Part shown: positions 29,363-39,355 of the stretch, piece after piece | Layout: every line of letters begins with the position of its first letter | Position numbering within the stretch: the first letter of the stretch is position 1 | Source of the DNA: an uncultured Burkholderiales bacterium | GTDB lineage: Bacteria > Pseudomonadota > Gammaproteobacteria > Burkholderiales > Burkholderiaceae_C | Assembly (NCBI GenBank): GCA_903828695.1 | Contig: CAIKNE010000126.1 | Location: forward strand, 48,895-112,894 | Length of the DNA stretch: 64,000 bases | Direction of reading: 5' to 3' | The notes under the pieces: model-generated | The model's input: only the letters and a program-made list of their open reading frames with translations | The model's database searches: none | What the model was told of the DNA's origin: nothing | Position numbers and translations under genes: made by a program

Positions 29363-30460
29363 TTAGGATGTAGATTTCTTGGAATCTACATTGGAATGTA
29401 GATTCGAATGTAAATTCAAATCCAACGCCTCGTCTTTAGCGCTTCTACCCATTAAATGAGCTACGACTTGCGATACCTTTAGGCTCCCCTGGAGCAAGCC
29501 GACGACAGCACTTGAAATCGGCATTTCAACGCCCGCCTCAGCAGCCCTTTGAGTTACCGTGTGTGCAGAGTAAACCCCCTCTGCTACGTGTCCGAGGGAG
29601 TCTAGCGTCTCTTGTAAGCTCATGCCTTTGGCTAGGCACAGTCCAACCCGTCTATTTCGTGACAAGTCCCCAGTAGTTGTCAGGACCAAGTCCCCCAAAC
29701 CACTGAGTCCCATAAAGGTGTGGGACTTTGCTCCTAGTGCCACACCCAGGGCAGTCATCTCGGACAAACCGCGGGTGATCAGCGCAGCGCGGGCGTTTAA
29801 CCCCAGCTCCAAACCATCACACAGACCTGTGGCAATTGCCAATACATTTTTAACAGCCCCGCCAACCTCTACACCAATCAAATCATCACTGGAGTAAATG
29901 CGCAACTTATCGGTGTGAAAGGCATCAACCAAGACACGACGAACCTGAGGGTTCGAACTCGCGGCAACCAAAGCGGTGGGCTGCGAGCTGGCAACTTCCT
30001 GTGCAAAGCTTGGCCCACTCAAAACACCTGCAGTCAGTTTGGGGGCTATGCTTGCCAAAATCTCATGCGCTAAGAGACCTTTGTGGACATGTGCTGTCGG
30101 GTGCTCACCAGCGCCGGACTCGCTCTTTGCCAGCGGAGCCTCAAAACCCTTACAAAGCCAAACAACGGGCACTTGAACCAATAAATTTGATAATTGTGTG
30201 AGCATCCATCTCAATGCAGACATAGGTGTTGCAATAATGATGAGATCAAACTCCCCAAGCCAAGCCGCCAATGGCTCGCAGGTGACTTTCAAAGTCTCAG
30301 GAAAAGCATAGCCAGAGAGGTATTTAGCGTTACTCCTCATGGCCTGCATAGCTGCAGCGTGCTCAGAACTTCTAGCCCATAGGGTCACACTGTGCCTTGC
30401 ACTTGCTTGCAAGGACAGCGCAGTCCCCCAAGCGCCTGCCCCAAGTACTGCGATCTTCAT
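29363..30460 (-). CDS. gpsA: NAD(P)H-dependent glycerol-3-phosphate dehydrogenase
   Basis: [56 protein letters not shown]. Confidence 0.95.
   Translation of the reverse strand: MKIAVLGAGAWGTALSLQASARHSVTLWARSSEHAAAMQAMRSNAKYLSGYAFPETLKVTCEPLAAWLGEFDLIIIATPMSALRWMLTQLSNLLVQVPVVWLCKGFEAPLAKSESGAGEHPTAHVHKGLLAHEILASIAPKLTAGVLSGPSFAQEVASSQPTALVAASSNPQVRRVLVDAFHTDKLRIYSSDDLIGVEVGGAVKNVLAIATGLCDGLELGLNARAALITRGLSEMTALGVALGAKSHTFMGLSGLGDLVLTTTGDLSRNRRVGLCLAKGMSLQETLDSLGHVAEGVYSAHTVTQRAAEAGVEMPISSAVVGLLQGSLKVSQVVAHLMGRSAKDEALDLNLHSNLHSNVDSKKSTS
29381..29416 (-). repeat. Degenerate 12-bp tandem repeat (3 copies) in the gpsA 3' end, containing an 11-bp perfect palindrome
   Basis: Minus strand AATTTACATTCG / AATCTACATTCC / AATGTAGATTCC encoding [12 protein letters not shown]; plus-strand GAATCTACATT-GG-AATGTAGATTC (29382-29405). 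Confidence 0.85.
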
Positions 30461-30479
30461 TTAAAAGATCTCGCTTCTT

Positions 30480-30932
30480 TTATTGAGTTGTCTCGGACTG
30501 TGAATGAGCGCGCTGTTGCTCGTACATGCTTTGGAAATTAATCTCAGTCAAATGCACTGGTGCAAAGCCTGCACGCTGGATCACATCCGCCACATTTGCG
30601 CGAAGGTAGGGATAAATAATCTGTGGGCACTGTATGCCAATGATGGGATCGATGTGTTCTTCGGGAATGTTACGGATCTCAAAAATAGCGGCTTGTTTAG
30701 CCTCTACCAAATAAAGCGTCTTATCTTGAACTGTCGCGGTTATGGTCGCCGTCACAGTAACCTCCATAATGCCGGGGACGATATGCTCAGCGCCGAGGCC
30801 AAGCTTGATATCGACTGAGGGAGTGTCTTGAGCCGTAAAGATACCAGGAGAATTAGGCTGCTCCAAAGACAAGTCTTTTAAGTAAACGCGTTGAATTGCA
30901 AAGACTGGTGTTGCTTGATCAGATTCAGACAT
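30480..30932 (-). CDS. secB: Protein-export chaperone SecB (probable start ATG 30932; ORF extends to 30953)
   Basis: [62 protein letters not shown] ribosome-binding site upstream of 30932. Confidence 0.94.
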   Translation of the reverse strand: MSESDQATPVFAIQRVYLKDLSLEQPNSPGIFTAQDTPSVDIKLGLGAEHIVPGIMEVTVTATITATVQDKTLYLVEAKQAAIFEIRNIPEEHIDPIIGIQCPQIIYPYLRANVADVIQRAGFAPVHLTEINFQSMYEQQRAHSQSETTQ

Positions 30933-30954
30933 ATAAAGTTCCTGATAATTCATT

Positions 30955-30988
30955 AAAAACCCGCTTTAGATGCATTCCAAAGCGGGTT
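30955..30988 (-). terminator. Hairpin with short T-tract between grxC and secB
   Basis: AACCCGCTTT-11 nt-AAAGCGGGTT (10-bp perfect stem) followed on the minus strand by TTTTT. Confidence 0.8.
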
Positions 30989-31081
30989 GTTGCAAGTGGC
31001 AGTTAGCCAAAAATGGATAGTGCCTATTATCTCAGACTAAGCACCCAAAATTCAAATCTGATTTGGACTACAAGTTAGAGA

Positions 31082-31342
31082 TCAATTGGCTTGCAATAGC
31101 GGCGCAAGTCCACCTTGACTGTCTAGAGCGATTAAATCATCACAACCGCCAACATGGTGCTCGCCAATGAAGATTTGGGGCACGGTTCTGCGCCCCGTGA
31201 CCGCCATCATGTGGTCCCGTTGATCCGGGTGAAGATCGATCCGGATCTCCTCAATTAGATCGACTCCCTTGGATTTCAAAAACTGCTTGGCCCTAATGCA
31301 ATAGGGGCAAACTGCGGTTGTGTACATTTTGACGGAGGTCAT
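31082..31342 (-). CDS. grxC: Glutaredoxin 3
   Basis: MYTTAVCPYCIRAKQFLKSKG (CPYC), GRRTVPQIFIGEHHVGGCDDL. Confidence 0.93.
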   Translation of the reverse strand: MTSVKMYTTAVCPYCIRAKQFLKSKGVDLIEEIRIDLHPDQRDHMMAVTGRRTVPQIFIGEHHVGGCDDLIALDSQGGLAPLLQAN

Positions 31343-31382
31343 AGGCTTGGTGGTTTGTGGGTCTGAATGAACGGATGAGTGA

Positions 31383-31790
31383 TTAAGCTTTTTGGAGCGG
31401 TAAATTTGCCTCTTTCCAACTCTTTAGGCCGCCGCCCAGGAGATACACCTTGGTAAAACCAAGTTTTTGAGCAGCTAGAACGCCCTTAGCGGAGACACCC
31501 CCCGTTTGGCAAAAGAAAATGAGTGGTCGAGATTTATCTGTGACTCGCTTATTCAATTCGATCTCCAGCGCGTTAAGGCTGAGATTGATAGCACCAACCG
31601 GATGGCCGAGCTCAAACTCAGCTGGTTCACTCAGATCAATCACCACCGCTTTTTCACGGTTCATCATCAAAACCGCCTCAGCAGTGGATATACCCTGTGT
31701 CATCCCGGTTTGGATAATAGGTAACAATAGCGAAAAACCTGAAAGAAGCGCAATGCTAAACAGCATCCAGTTGTCGATGATAAATTTCAC
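31383..31790 (-). CDS. Rhodanese-like domain protein, membrane-anchored
   Basis: N-terminal TM; VIDLSEPAEFELGHPVGAINLSLNALE, FFCQTGGVSAKGVLAAQKLGFTKVYLLGGGLKSW (Cys in rhodanese loop). Confidence 0.9.
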   Translation of the reverse strand: MKFIIDNWMLFSIALLSGFSLLLPIIQTGMTQGISTAEAVLMMNREKAVVIDLSEPAEFELGHPVGAINLSLNALEIELNKRVTDKSRPLIFFCQTGGVSAKGVLAAQKLGFTKVYLLGGGLKSWKEANLPLQKA

Positions 31791-31915
31791 TTGAAATCCT
31801 TTGTTTAAACTATTGCATTTTCGTTTATTTTAAAATATTTGTCACAAACTTTCTTATGGGTGGTTAAATACATCCGTCTTTCCTCAACCTTTCAAACTCT
31901 CAACCCAAGAACACT

Positions 31916-32608
31916 ATGCATAAGTTGGTACTTATCCGTCACGGCGAATCGACCTGGAATCTTGAAAACCGCTTTACCGGATGGGTAGACGTTGATTTAA
32001 CGCCTAAGGGCGTTACGCAGGCTCAAACAGCTGGTGAGCTTCTCAAAAAACACCAGTTTGAATTCGATATCGCATACACCAGCGTCCTCAAACGTGCTGT
32101 TCACACCCTTTGGGAGGTGCTTGACGGCGCGGATCGTCCCTGGTTACCAGTCGTGAACTCTTGGCGCCTTAATGAGCGCCACTACGGGGGACTGCAGGGT
32201 CTTAACAAGGCTGAGACAGCTGCCAAATACGGCGACGCGCAGGTATTGGCTTGGAGGAGGAGTTACGATGTACCCCCACCCCCCATGAGTCCAGAAATCG
32301 CCAAAACTGAACGCGAAGACCCCAGATACGCTCGGTTAAAGGCTGAGGATTTCCCGCTCACAGAATGCCTCAAAGACACAGTCGCCAGGGTACTACCCCT
32401 TTGGAACGAGTCGATAGCGCCTGCACTCAAAGCGGGCAAAAAACCTGTCATCGTAGCTCACGGCAATTCGATTCGTGCATTGATCAAATACCTTGATAAC
32501 GTGTCCGAGCAAGATATCGTTGGCTTGAATATCCCAAACGGCACCCCTTTGGTCTATGAGCTTAATGAAGATTTAAAGCCTTTAAAGCACTATTATTTGG
32601 AGAGTTAA
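31916..32608 (+). CDS. gpmA: 2,3-bisphosphoglycerate-dependent phosphoglycerate mutase
   Basis: [63 protein letters not shown]. Confidence 0.96.
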   Translation: MHKLVLIRHGESTWNLENRFTGWVDVDLTPKGVTQAQTAGELLKKHQFEFDIAYTSVLKRAVHTLWEVLDGADRPWLPVVNSWRLNERHYGGLQGLNKAETAAKYGDAQVLAWRRSYDVPPPPMSPEIAKTEREDPRYARLKAEDFPLTECLKDTVARVLPLWNESIAPALKAGKKPVIVAHGNSIRALIKYLDNVSEQDIVGLNIPNGTPLVYELNEDLKPLKHYYLES

Positions 32609-32737
32609 GCTCAGGCGTGGCTTGATAAACTTAAATCTATACGACTTTAGGGTTAAATTTCTCCAACTAAAACAAGCGTTAGAGTAAAATCTGAGACTTG
32701 GGCATTATTTATTTCCTCGCATTATTACTGAGGCATC

Positions 32738-34183
32738 ATGGGTCAAAAATTCAAAATAGTCGGTTGGTTAAGTGTTGGAGTTCTTGCTGGGGCTTTAACT
32801 ACGATTTCTCTACAAACCGTTGCTCGCGCCAACATGACGCCCTTGCCCCTGGAGGAACTTCAACAACTCGCGGCTGTCTTTAGCATGATCAAATCCGATT
32901 ATGTTGAGCCGGTTGATGAGAAAAAATTAATCACCGATGCCATCTCCGGTATGGTCTCAAGCCTAGACCCTCATTCTCAGTATTTTGATAAGAAAAGCTA
33001 CAAAGAATTCAGAGAAGGAACAACGGGTAAATTTGTAGGTGTTGGTATCGAAATTACGATGGAAGACGGCTTGGTTAAAGTTGTCTCTCCCATCGAGGGA
33101 TCCCCCGCCGACAGGGGAGGTATGAAAACCAACGACCTCATCACCAAAATTGATGACACTGCAGTCAAAGGCCTAACACTTAATGAAGCGGTATCGCGCA
33201 TGCGCGGCGAGCCCAACACGAAAGTAGTTTTAACGATATTCAGAAAAGATGAGAGCCGCTCGTTTCCGGTCACGATCATTCGTGAAGAAATTAAAACCGT
33301 CAGCGTTAAGGCCAAAGAAGTGGAGCCAGGATTTGTTTGGGTACGACTGAGCCAGTTCCAAGAAAGAACGGTCGATGATTTCTCACAAAAATTGATTGCC
33401 ATCTACAAACAAGATCCCAACTTGAAGGGTGTTGTGCTAGATCTTCGCAACGATCCAGGGGGTCTATTGGACTCTGCTGTGGCTATATCTACTGCATTCC
33501 TGCCTGATAACGTAACGATAGTTTCAACCAACGGTCAAATTGCAGACAGCAAATTTACCTTTAAAGCGTCCCCAGAGTTTTATCAGCGCAGGGCCAACGA
33601 TGACCCTATTTCTCAACTCACTGAGAGCACGCACGGCGCATTTAAGAAATTAAAAATGATTGTCTTGGTCAACGAAGGCTCTGCCTCTGCGAGTGAGATC
33701 GTTGCAGGTGCCCTGCAAGATCACAAACGAGCGATCATCATGGGCAGTCAAACCTTTGGCAAAGGATCGGTCCAAACTGTTCGCCCACTAGGTCCTGACA
33801 CTGCACTCAAAATCACAACTGCTCGCTATTACACGCCAAGCGGTCGCTCCATTCAGGCTAAAGGCATAGTACCCGACGTTCTCGTAGATGAGACGCTAGA
33901 AGGTAGTCCCTACGCTGTGCTGCGTACTCGTGAGGCAGACCTTGACAAACACCTTAACAGCGGCCAAGGCAATGAGGCAAAAGATCCTTTGCGTGACAAA
34001 GCGCGTGAACTCGCCATTCAAAAACTCGAGGAAGAGTCCAAGAAACCTGTTGCCGAGCGCCGCCCCCCCGAGTACGGATCCGCTCAAGACTTTCAACTTC
34101 AACAAGCCTTGAACCGCTTAAAGGGTCAAACTGTTGTTGTCAGCAAAACGCAAACTGAGCGTCCTGCTGAGAAAAAGGAGTAA
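32738..34183 (+). CDS. C-terminal processing peptidase, S41 family (CtpA-like) with PDZ domain
   Basis: Signal/TM, PDZ GVGIEITMEDGLVKVVSPIEGSPADRGGM, catalytic VNEGSASASEIVAGALQDHKRAIIMGSQTFGKGSVQT. Confidence 0.94.
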   Translation: MGQKFKIVGWLSVGVLAGALTTISLQTVARANMTPLPLEELQQLAAVFSMIKSDYVEPVDEKKLITDAISGMVSSLDPHSQYFDKKSYKEFREGTTGKFVGVGIEITMEDGLVKVVSPIEGSPADRGGMKTNDLITKIDDTAVKGLTLNEAVSRMRGEPNTKVVLTIFRKDESRSFPVTIIREEIKTVSVKAKEVEPGFVWVRLSQFQERTVDDFSQKLIAIYKQDPNLKGVVLDLRNDPGGLLDSAVAISTAFLPDNVTIVSTNGQIADSKFTFKASPEFYQRRANDDPISQLTESTHGAFKKLKMIVLVNEGSASASEIVAGALQDHKRAIIMGSQTFGKGSVQTVRPLGPDTALKITTARYYTPSGRSIQAKGIVPDVLVDETLEGSPYAVLRTREADLDKHLNSGQGNEAKDPLRDKARELAIQKLEEESKKPVAERRPPEYGSAQDFQLQQALNRLKGQTVVVSKTQTERPAEKKE

Positions 34184-34190
34184 CACCAAG

Positions 34191-35045
34191 TTGAATGATG
34201 ATGAGTTGTTGCGCTACTCGCGCCACATCTTACTCCACGAGCTTGGTATAGAGGGGCAAGCAAAGCTCCTCTTGAGTCACGCAGTTATCATCGGCGCTGG
34301 AGGACTGGGTTGTGCAGCTGCACTGTACTTAGCGTCCTCTGGGGTTGGGCGAATAACCCTCATCGATGATGACACCGTGGACCTCACGAACTTACAACGT
34401 CAAATTGCGCACACAACGGATCGCATCAATCAGTCAAAGGTAAGTTCCCTGGCAAGCGCAATCTTGGCTATCAATCCCAATGTGGTGGTAGACGCTATCG
34501 AAGCTCGTGCTACGCGAGAACTACTCGAGCGGTTGCTCCATGTTCATGCGCAATCCTCACAACCGAGCGACCCTCAAAATACAACTGCAGCCTTCAAACA
34601 AAACTCTTCATACACAGTAGATGTGGTGCTCGATTGCTCGGATAACTTTAATACCAGGCACGCCGTTAACGCTGCCTGCGCGCTAAGTCAAACCCCACTG
34701 ATTAGTGGTTCAGCCCTAAAAATGGACGGGCAACTCAGTACTTTTGATACTGAGCGCGCAGATTCCCCTTGCTACGCATGCCTCTTTCCGCCCCATGAGG
34801 AGCCACAGGAGTCGAGCTGCTCGACGATGGGCGTTTTTGCGCCGCTTGTCGGCATCATCGGTACGGCACAGGCAAATGAGGCTTTAAAGATATTGACAAA
34901 CATGGGTGAGTCGCTAATAGGTCGACTCGTTATGTTCAACGCTGCGCGGTTTAAATGGACGGAAATTGGCTTTAAGCGCAACCCCCTGTGCCCTGTATGC
35001 AGTAAGCGTACTGCGCATGTTGGGAGCGGACACACTGCAAATTGA
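34191..35045 (+). CDS. ThiF/MoeB/HesA family adenylyltransferase; probable TTG start at 34191
   Basis: NDDELLRYSRHILLHELGIEGQAKLLLSHAVIIGAGGLGCAAALYLASSGVG, zinc CxxC pairs CYACLFPP / CPVCSK. Confidence 0.9.
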   Translation: MNDDELLRYSRHILLHELGIEGQAKLLLSHAVIIGAGGLGCAAALYLASSGVGRITLIDDDTVDLTNLQRQIAHTTDRINQSKVSSLASAILAINPNVVVDAIEARATRELLERLLHVHAQSSQPSDPQNTTAAFKQNSSYTVDVVLDCSDNFNTRHAVNAACALSQTPLISGSALKMDGQLSTFDTERADSPCYACLFPPHEEPQESSCSTMGVFAPLVGIIGTAQANEALKILTNMGESLIGRLVMFNAARFKWTEIGFKRNPLCPVCSKRTAHVGSGHTAN

Positions 35046-35100
35046 GCTCCATAATTTACACCCGTAAACGTGCTAAATTTCTTCTTGATTTTTCACCCGC

Positions 35101-35964
35101 TCAACTCGTCAATATCCAGCCTTCAAGCGGATCCATGGAACGCTCAAGTCCGTACATTTTATCGCCATGATGAAATTGCTTAGCCCCCCAGGCCGCTTGG
35201 ACCGCGCACAAAGTAGCATCAAGTGAATCGCCACTTGCATCTTCAAGCATTTGACTTATCAACGCCCGCTCGGCCTTTAATTTAAAGCCAAGCGAGTAAT
35301 GACCTGAGCTAAGCGCGTTAAGAATGTCGTGCCTGGCTTGGTAGCGTTCCAAATTTTGTTTTTGCTTGTCATCACTCTTATAACTGTGATTACCAATGAT
35401 CTCTCTTGCCAACAGTGCAGGATAAGTCTCCAACCCAACTCGATCAGGATCCCCTGCGTGCATGCCTGGTAGAGTTAAGTTAGCCCTGAGTAATACGGGC
35501 ATCGCTGCGTGAAGCATATAAGTAACCGGCGGGTTCACCCATTTCATAGAGGGGCTTGAGTGCGCGATATAGTCTGTTGCTCGGTGAGCAAACTTAGAGC
35601 CAACAGGCCTTGGGGCGCAAAAGTTCTTGAATAGCTCCCTAATGAGCGAGCGCTCTAACTTACAAAAGTGTTGAACACAACTCTCCCACTGCAAAGGCCA
35701 TCCAAGCGTTTGCACGAGTTCGCGGGGGAGGCCAAACGGTAAATCAAAACCACCAATCCAAGTCGCGCTAAGGCAAGTTGAGCCAACGCTTATCGCGCGC
35801 TCAAAGTCAATTAGGTTCTCAAACCTTAAAATGGTTTTTAAAACAAGCGTTTCAGACTTTTGGGTAGTGCTGAACTCTGGCAAGTCAACACTTGCCACTG
35901 CAACCGTGATCGGCTTTTGCCGTGTTGGACGACTGGTGAAATCACAGCCTATAAGAGTTGGCAT
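35101..35964 (-). CDS. DUF429-like protein
   Basis: LIGCDFTSRPTRQKPITVA, GLETYPALLAREIIG, SGDSLDATLCAVQAAWG pattern. Confidence 0.65.
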   Translation of the reverse strand: MPTLIGCDFTSRPTRQKPITVAVASVDLPEFSTTQKSETLVLKTILRFENLIDFERAISVGSTCLSATWIGGFDLPFGLPRELVQTLGWPLQWESCVQHFCKLERSLIRELFKNFCAPRPVGSKFAHRATDYIAHSSPSMKWVNPPVTYMLHAAMPVLLRANLTLPGMHAGDPDRVGLETYPALLAREIIGNHSYKSDDKQKQNLERYQARHDILNALSSGHYSLGFKLKAERALISQMLEDASGDSLDATLCAVQAAWGAKQFHHGDKMYGLERSMDPLEGWILTS

Positions 35965-36044
35965 CGTTTCGTCGGTTCAAGGGTAGTCCAAGCCTACGAT
36001 CTGTGTACCCGTTCGTGAGACTATATGCAGTATGTGTTGAGTGA

Positions 36045-36755
36045 CTAGGTGCGACCTGGGATGAGAGAGAGAAATTCGCGACGCAGTGTTGGGTCTTTTA
36101 AGAATGCGCCCCTCATCACTGAATTGATCATCTTGCTGTCCATATCCTTGACGCCTCTCCAAGTCATACAAAAGTGAGTTGCCTCCATCACAATTGCCAA
36201 TCCGTCAGGCCTGGTTTTTTTCTGAATTAGGTCTGCCAACTGCATCACCGCTTCTTCTTGTATTTGGGGACGCCCCATCACCCACTCAGCCAAACGAGCG
36301 TATTTGGACAACCCAATAACGTTCGTCTCTTTATTAGGCATAACGCCGATCCAAACTTTTCCAATAACAGGACAAAAATGGTGACTGCAGGCACTGCGAA
36401 CCGTAATAGGCCCAACGATTAAAAGCTCGTTTAAATGCTCTGCATTTGGAAACTCAGTAATAACAGGTGCAGGCACATAGCGACCCTTGAATACTTCCGT
36501 TACAAACATCTTGGCTACACGTCGCGCCGTTTTATCAGTGTTGTGATCCGCTGTAGTATCAATAACGAGACTGTCCAAGACGCCTTGGAACTTATCTTCC
36601 ACCTCGTCCAGGATTTTCTCTAAATCTCCAGGATCAAGGAAATCAGCAATGTTGTCGTTTGCATGGAAACGTGTGTTTGCAGCTCTTAGTTTTTCTCGAA
36701 TTTTTACAGAAACTGGTGTCCCGTCTTTGGAGTCTAAATCACTCATGTGGCTCAA
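36045..36755 (-). CDS. folE: GTP cyclohydrolase I
   Basis: VRSACSHHFCPVIGKVWIGVMPN, GLSKYARLAEWVMGRPQIQEE, ATHFCMTWRGVKD. Confidence 0.94.
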   Translation of the reverse strand: MSHMSDLDSKDGTPVSVKIREKLRAANTRFHANDNIADFLDPGDLEKILDEVEDKFQGVLDSLVIDTTADHNTDKTARRVAKMFVTEVFKGRYVPAPVITEFPNAEHLNELLIVGPITVRSACSHHFCPVIGKVWIGVMPNKETNVIGLSKYARLAEWVMGRPQIQEEAVMQLADLIQKKTRPDGLAIVMEATHFCMTWRGVKDMDSKMINSVMRGAFLKDPTLRREFLSLIPGRT

Positions 36756-36879
36756 TTTATTAAGATTTAATTGAATATCTTAACAGTTGTTTATCTTTAC
36801 GACATTTTGTAGGCTTACTAGAGGGCTTTTAGCCATTGCGTTTGAATATCAAATAATACTAATGAATGCGTATTGAAGC

Positions 36880-38097
36880 TCAGTAATGCTTACCAGACAT
36901 AAATATAGCTAATTTCATCAACCAATAGGAGACTTGGTCTGCCATACGCTCCAAATAGGCCCGGTTTTTAAATCGCGCCGGCTCCACCATCAAACCACCA
37001 CTTTCGATTGCGATTTTAAGTCGTGTCCTTAGCTCACTTGTAATCTCGGGATCTTTAACCACTAAGTTAGCCTCCCTGGCCAGTAAGAGGCTTAAAGGAT
37101 CTAAGTTAGAGGAGCCAACCGTGCACCAATGCGTATCTACAAATGCTACTTTAGCGTGCAAATAAGTTAACTGATACTCGACAATATTCACTCCCGCCTC
37201 TAATAACTCACCGTACAACCTTCTCGCTGCCCTGTAGGGTAGGGCAAATTCGTAGTGTCCCTGCAAAACCAAGGTCACGCTGACCCCCCTCTTGGCCGCT
37301 TGAATCAGTGACTTGCGTAGCCTGTGCTGGGGAAGAAAAAAGGCACTTGCGATAATGACCTCAGAACGCGCAGTGTCGATGGCATTGATATAAGCACTGG
37401 CTATGCTTTGACGGTTCAGTACATTATCTCTAAGTACCAAATGGCAATGAGAGTGATCAGGATAGGTGCCTCGAGCGAGCTTATCTAGGGGATCCTCCTT
37501 TGACAAAGAGCTGGTTTGTAGGACCTTGCGACCGCGTTTAAAGGTAGTCATGAGCACAGTTTTGTGCAGACCTTTCAGCCAGGACGTACCCACCCAGACT
37601 TGCAGCATCTCTGCCCTCATTGCCTGCACACAAGGTCCGATCACTTGCACTGCAAAATCCAATCTTGCGTGAGGCATGGTGACACCGTGGTGTGGATCGT
37701 AATGATCGTCCAAAATATTAATGCCCCCACAAAATCCAATACGCTGATCTATGACACAAAGTTTGCGGTGCAAACGCCTCCACCGACTCGGAAACCACAA
37801 CGCTCTTGGCCCAACAGGATCAAAGATTTTGTATTCAACTCGGGCATTTTGCCAACGGATTTGCCACTCAAGCGGTACCTCAGGTGTTCCAACCCCGTCC
37901 ATCATTAAGCTGACACTCACTCCCCTTAAGGCGGCTTGCTCAATGGCTTGAGCCACCAGTAAAGAGTCGGCATGAAAATCAAAGATGTAAGTCTCAAGCC
38001 TGACCTCCACCTTGGCCGCATCCAAAGCTCTAATCAGGGCTGGAAAAAATTCGCTTGACCCTTGCAACAGCGTTAATTGATGTGAGTGTGTTTGCAA
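36880..38097 (-). CDS. clsB: Cardiolipin synthase B-like phospholipase D family protein
   Basis: Two HKD motifs: LHRKLCVIDQRIGFCGGINILDDHY and YLHAKVAFVDTHWCTVGSSNLDPLSL. Confidence 0.88.
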   Translation of the reverse strand: MQTHSHQLTLLQGSSEFFPALIRALDAAKVEVRLETYIFDFHADSLLVAQAIEQAALRGVSVSLMMDGVGTPEVPLEWQIRWQNARVEYKIFDPVGPRALWFPSRWRRLHRKLCVIDQRIGFCGGINILDDHYDPHHGVTMPHARLDFAVQVIGPCVQAMRAEMLQVWVGTSWLKGLHKTVLMTTFKRGRKVLQTSSLSKEDPLDKLARGTYPDHSHCHLVLRDNVLNRQSIASAYINAIDTARSEVIIASAFFLPQHRLRKSLIQAAKRGVSVTLVLQGHYEFALPYRAARRLYGELLEAGVNIVEYQLTYLHAKVAFVDTHWCTVGSSNLDPLSLLLAREANLVVKDPEITSELRTRLKIAIESGGLMVEPARFKNRAYLERMADQVSYWLMKLAIFMSGKHY

Positions 38098-38109
38098 GTT
38101 TTTAAATCA

Positions 38110-38973
38110 CTAAACTTGAACGGCTTGATCAAACTCTACGATCAAGGGCAAATGGTCTGAGAGTCCAGCCCAATGCTTACCTACTGGGGTATAACAATTT
38201 GAGGTATGGAGTCCTCTTGAATACACGTAATCGAGTTGCAGGAGGGGAAGTCGGGCTGGAAAGGTGGGTGTCCTTAGGACGGTTTGTGTGCGCCTGCGCC
38301 CAACTCGTTTGCCTGCGCCATGCAATTGGCTTGTGCCTTCGACTGTCCCTTTGCCTGAGGAGGCAACACTTAGCGTCAGCCCCATGTCCTCGATCAGTGG
38401 TGCTAAGGCATTGCTCCAATCGTTAAAGTCACCGGCCACAATCAAAGTCTCACCAGTCTTGATCTCGCGCTCTATAAAGTCTCTCAATTGATCGATCTGT
38501 CTTTTGCGGCTACGCGCTAAAAGGCCTAAATGTAAAACAATAACGTGTATTGGATCGCCCTTGTAATCAATAACCACATGCAACAACCCTCGTTGCTCCA
38601 AGCGGTGATCGGACATATCCTCGTGTTGATTTCTAAGAATGGGCCACTTACTCAAAACCGCATTACCGTGTTCACCGTGTTGTGTGACTGCGTTGGTTGT
38701 ATAAGCGCAGAAGTAGCCACTGGGCGCCAAAAACTCCGCTTGCGGGGAGTGAGGCCAGTTCTTGAACCGTTTGGCTAGTTGCGTATTAAAACGACGGACC
38801 TCTTGCAAGCAAACAATGTCAGCACCTAATTGCTCAACGGCATCTTTGAGGTTGTGAATTTCAAGACGCTTTAAGGGACCAATGCCCTGCACACCTTTGT
38901 GAATGTTGTAGGTCACCAAGCGCAGGGGTAAATCGTCTTTTGAGAACGCAGTGTTGATATGTCTAAAAGCCAT
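38110..38973 (-). CDS. Endonuclease/exonuclease/phosphatase family protein (YbhP-like)
   Basis: LRLVTYNIHKG, DIVCLQEVRRF, VAGDFNDWSN, LSDHLPLIVEF EEP motifs; 12 bp from clsB-like gene. Confidence 0.9.
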   Translation of the reverse strand: MAFRHINTAFSKDDLPLRLVTYNIHKGVQGIGPLKRLEIHNLKDAVEQLGADIVCLQEVRRFNTQLAKRFKNWPHSPQAEFLAPSGYFCAYTTNAVTQHGEHGNAVLSKWPILRNQHEDMSDHRLEQRGLLHVVIDYKGDPIHVIVLHLGLLARSRKRQIDQLRDFIEREIKTGETLIVAGDFNDWSNALAPLIEDMGLTLSVASSGKGTVEGTSQLHGAGKRVGRRRTQTVLRTPTFPARLPLLQLDYVYSRGLHTSNCYTPVGKHWAGLSDHLPLIVEFDQAVQV

Positions 38974-38992
38974 TACCAGATATTAACAGCAA

Positions 38993-39355
38993 CTACGGAC
39001 GCAAACTGCTATGAACTACTGCCACCAATCCATACATACGAATCGTTGCGCTGAGTTTGCGCTGACTTTGTGCTGATGGTCGTGACGCCTGCCTGCCTGC
39101 GTGCGTGCCTGCTTGGCTTTGAACTTGGCGTTTTTCGCGCAAGTATCTCGCCAGTTTTTGGAGTATCGCTTCTTCACGCTGATGGCGCGGGCCAACACCA
39201 GAGACATCTCTGATGCCCAACTGATACCACCTTGGGTTATTCGTATCCTCCCGAATAAAACCCTGTGCGCTATCGCCTCGCATGAGCGTGCGCAAACGAC
39301 TCACACCCCAATCTGCAACCACCGCATCGTCCCTTACTTGCCAAGACTATTTCAT
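38993..39355 (-). pseudogene. Small ORF apparently interrupted by an in-frame TAG at codon 3 (or restarting at GTG 39322)
   Basis: ATG at 39355 overlaps upstream stop (TGATG); ATG AAA TAG TCT TGG CAA GTA AGG GAC GAT GCG GTG... all in frame with the 109-aa ORF 38993..39322. Confidence 0.5.
39087..39114. repeat. Degenerate tetranucleotide repeat (GCNT)7
   Basis: gcct gcct gcct gcgt gcgt gcct gctt. Confidence 0.85.

Noticed and set aside
29363-29420. Possible CRISPR-like repeat cluster at the gpsA end
   Set aside because: Units are only 12 bp, directly tandem with no spacers, and lie in a coding frame; no cas genes
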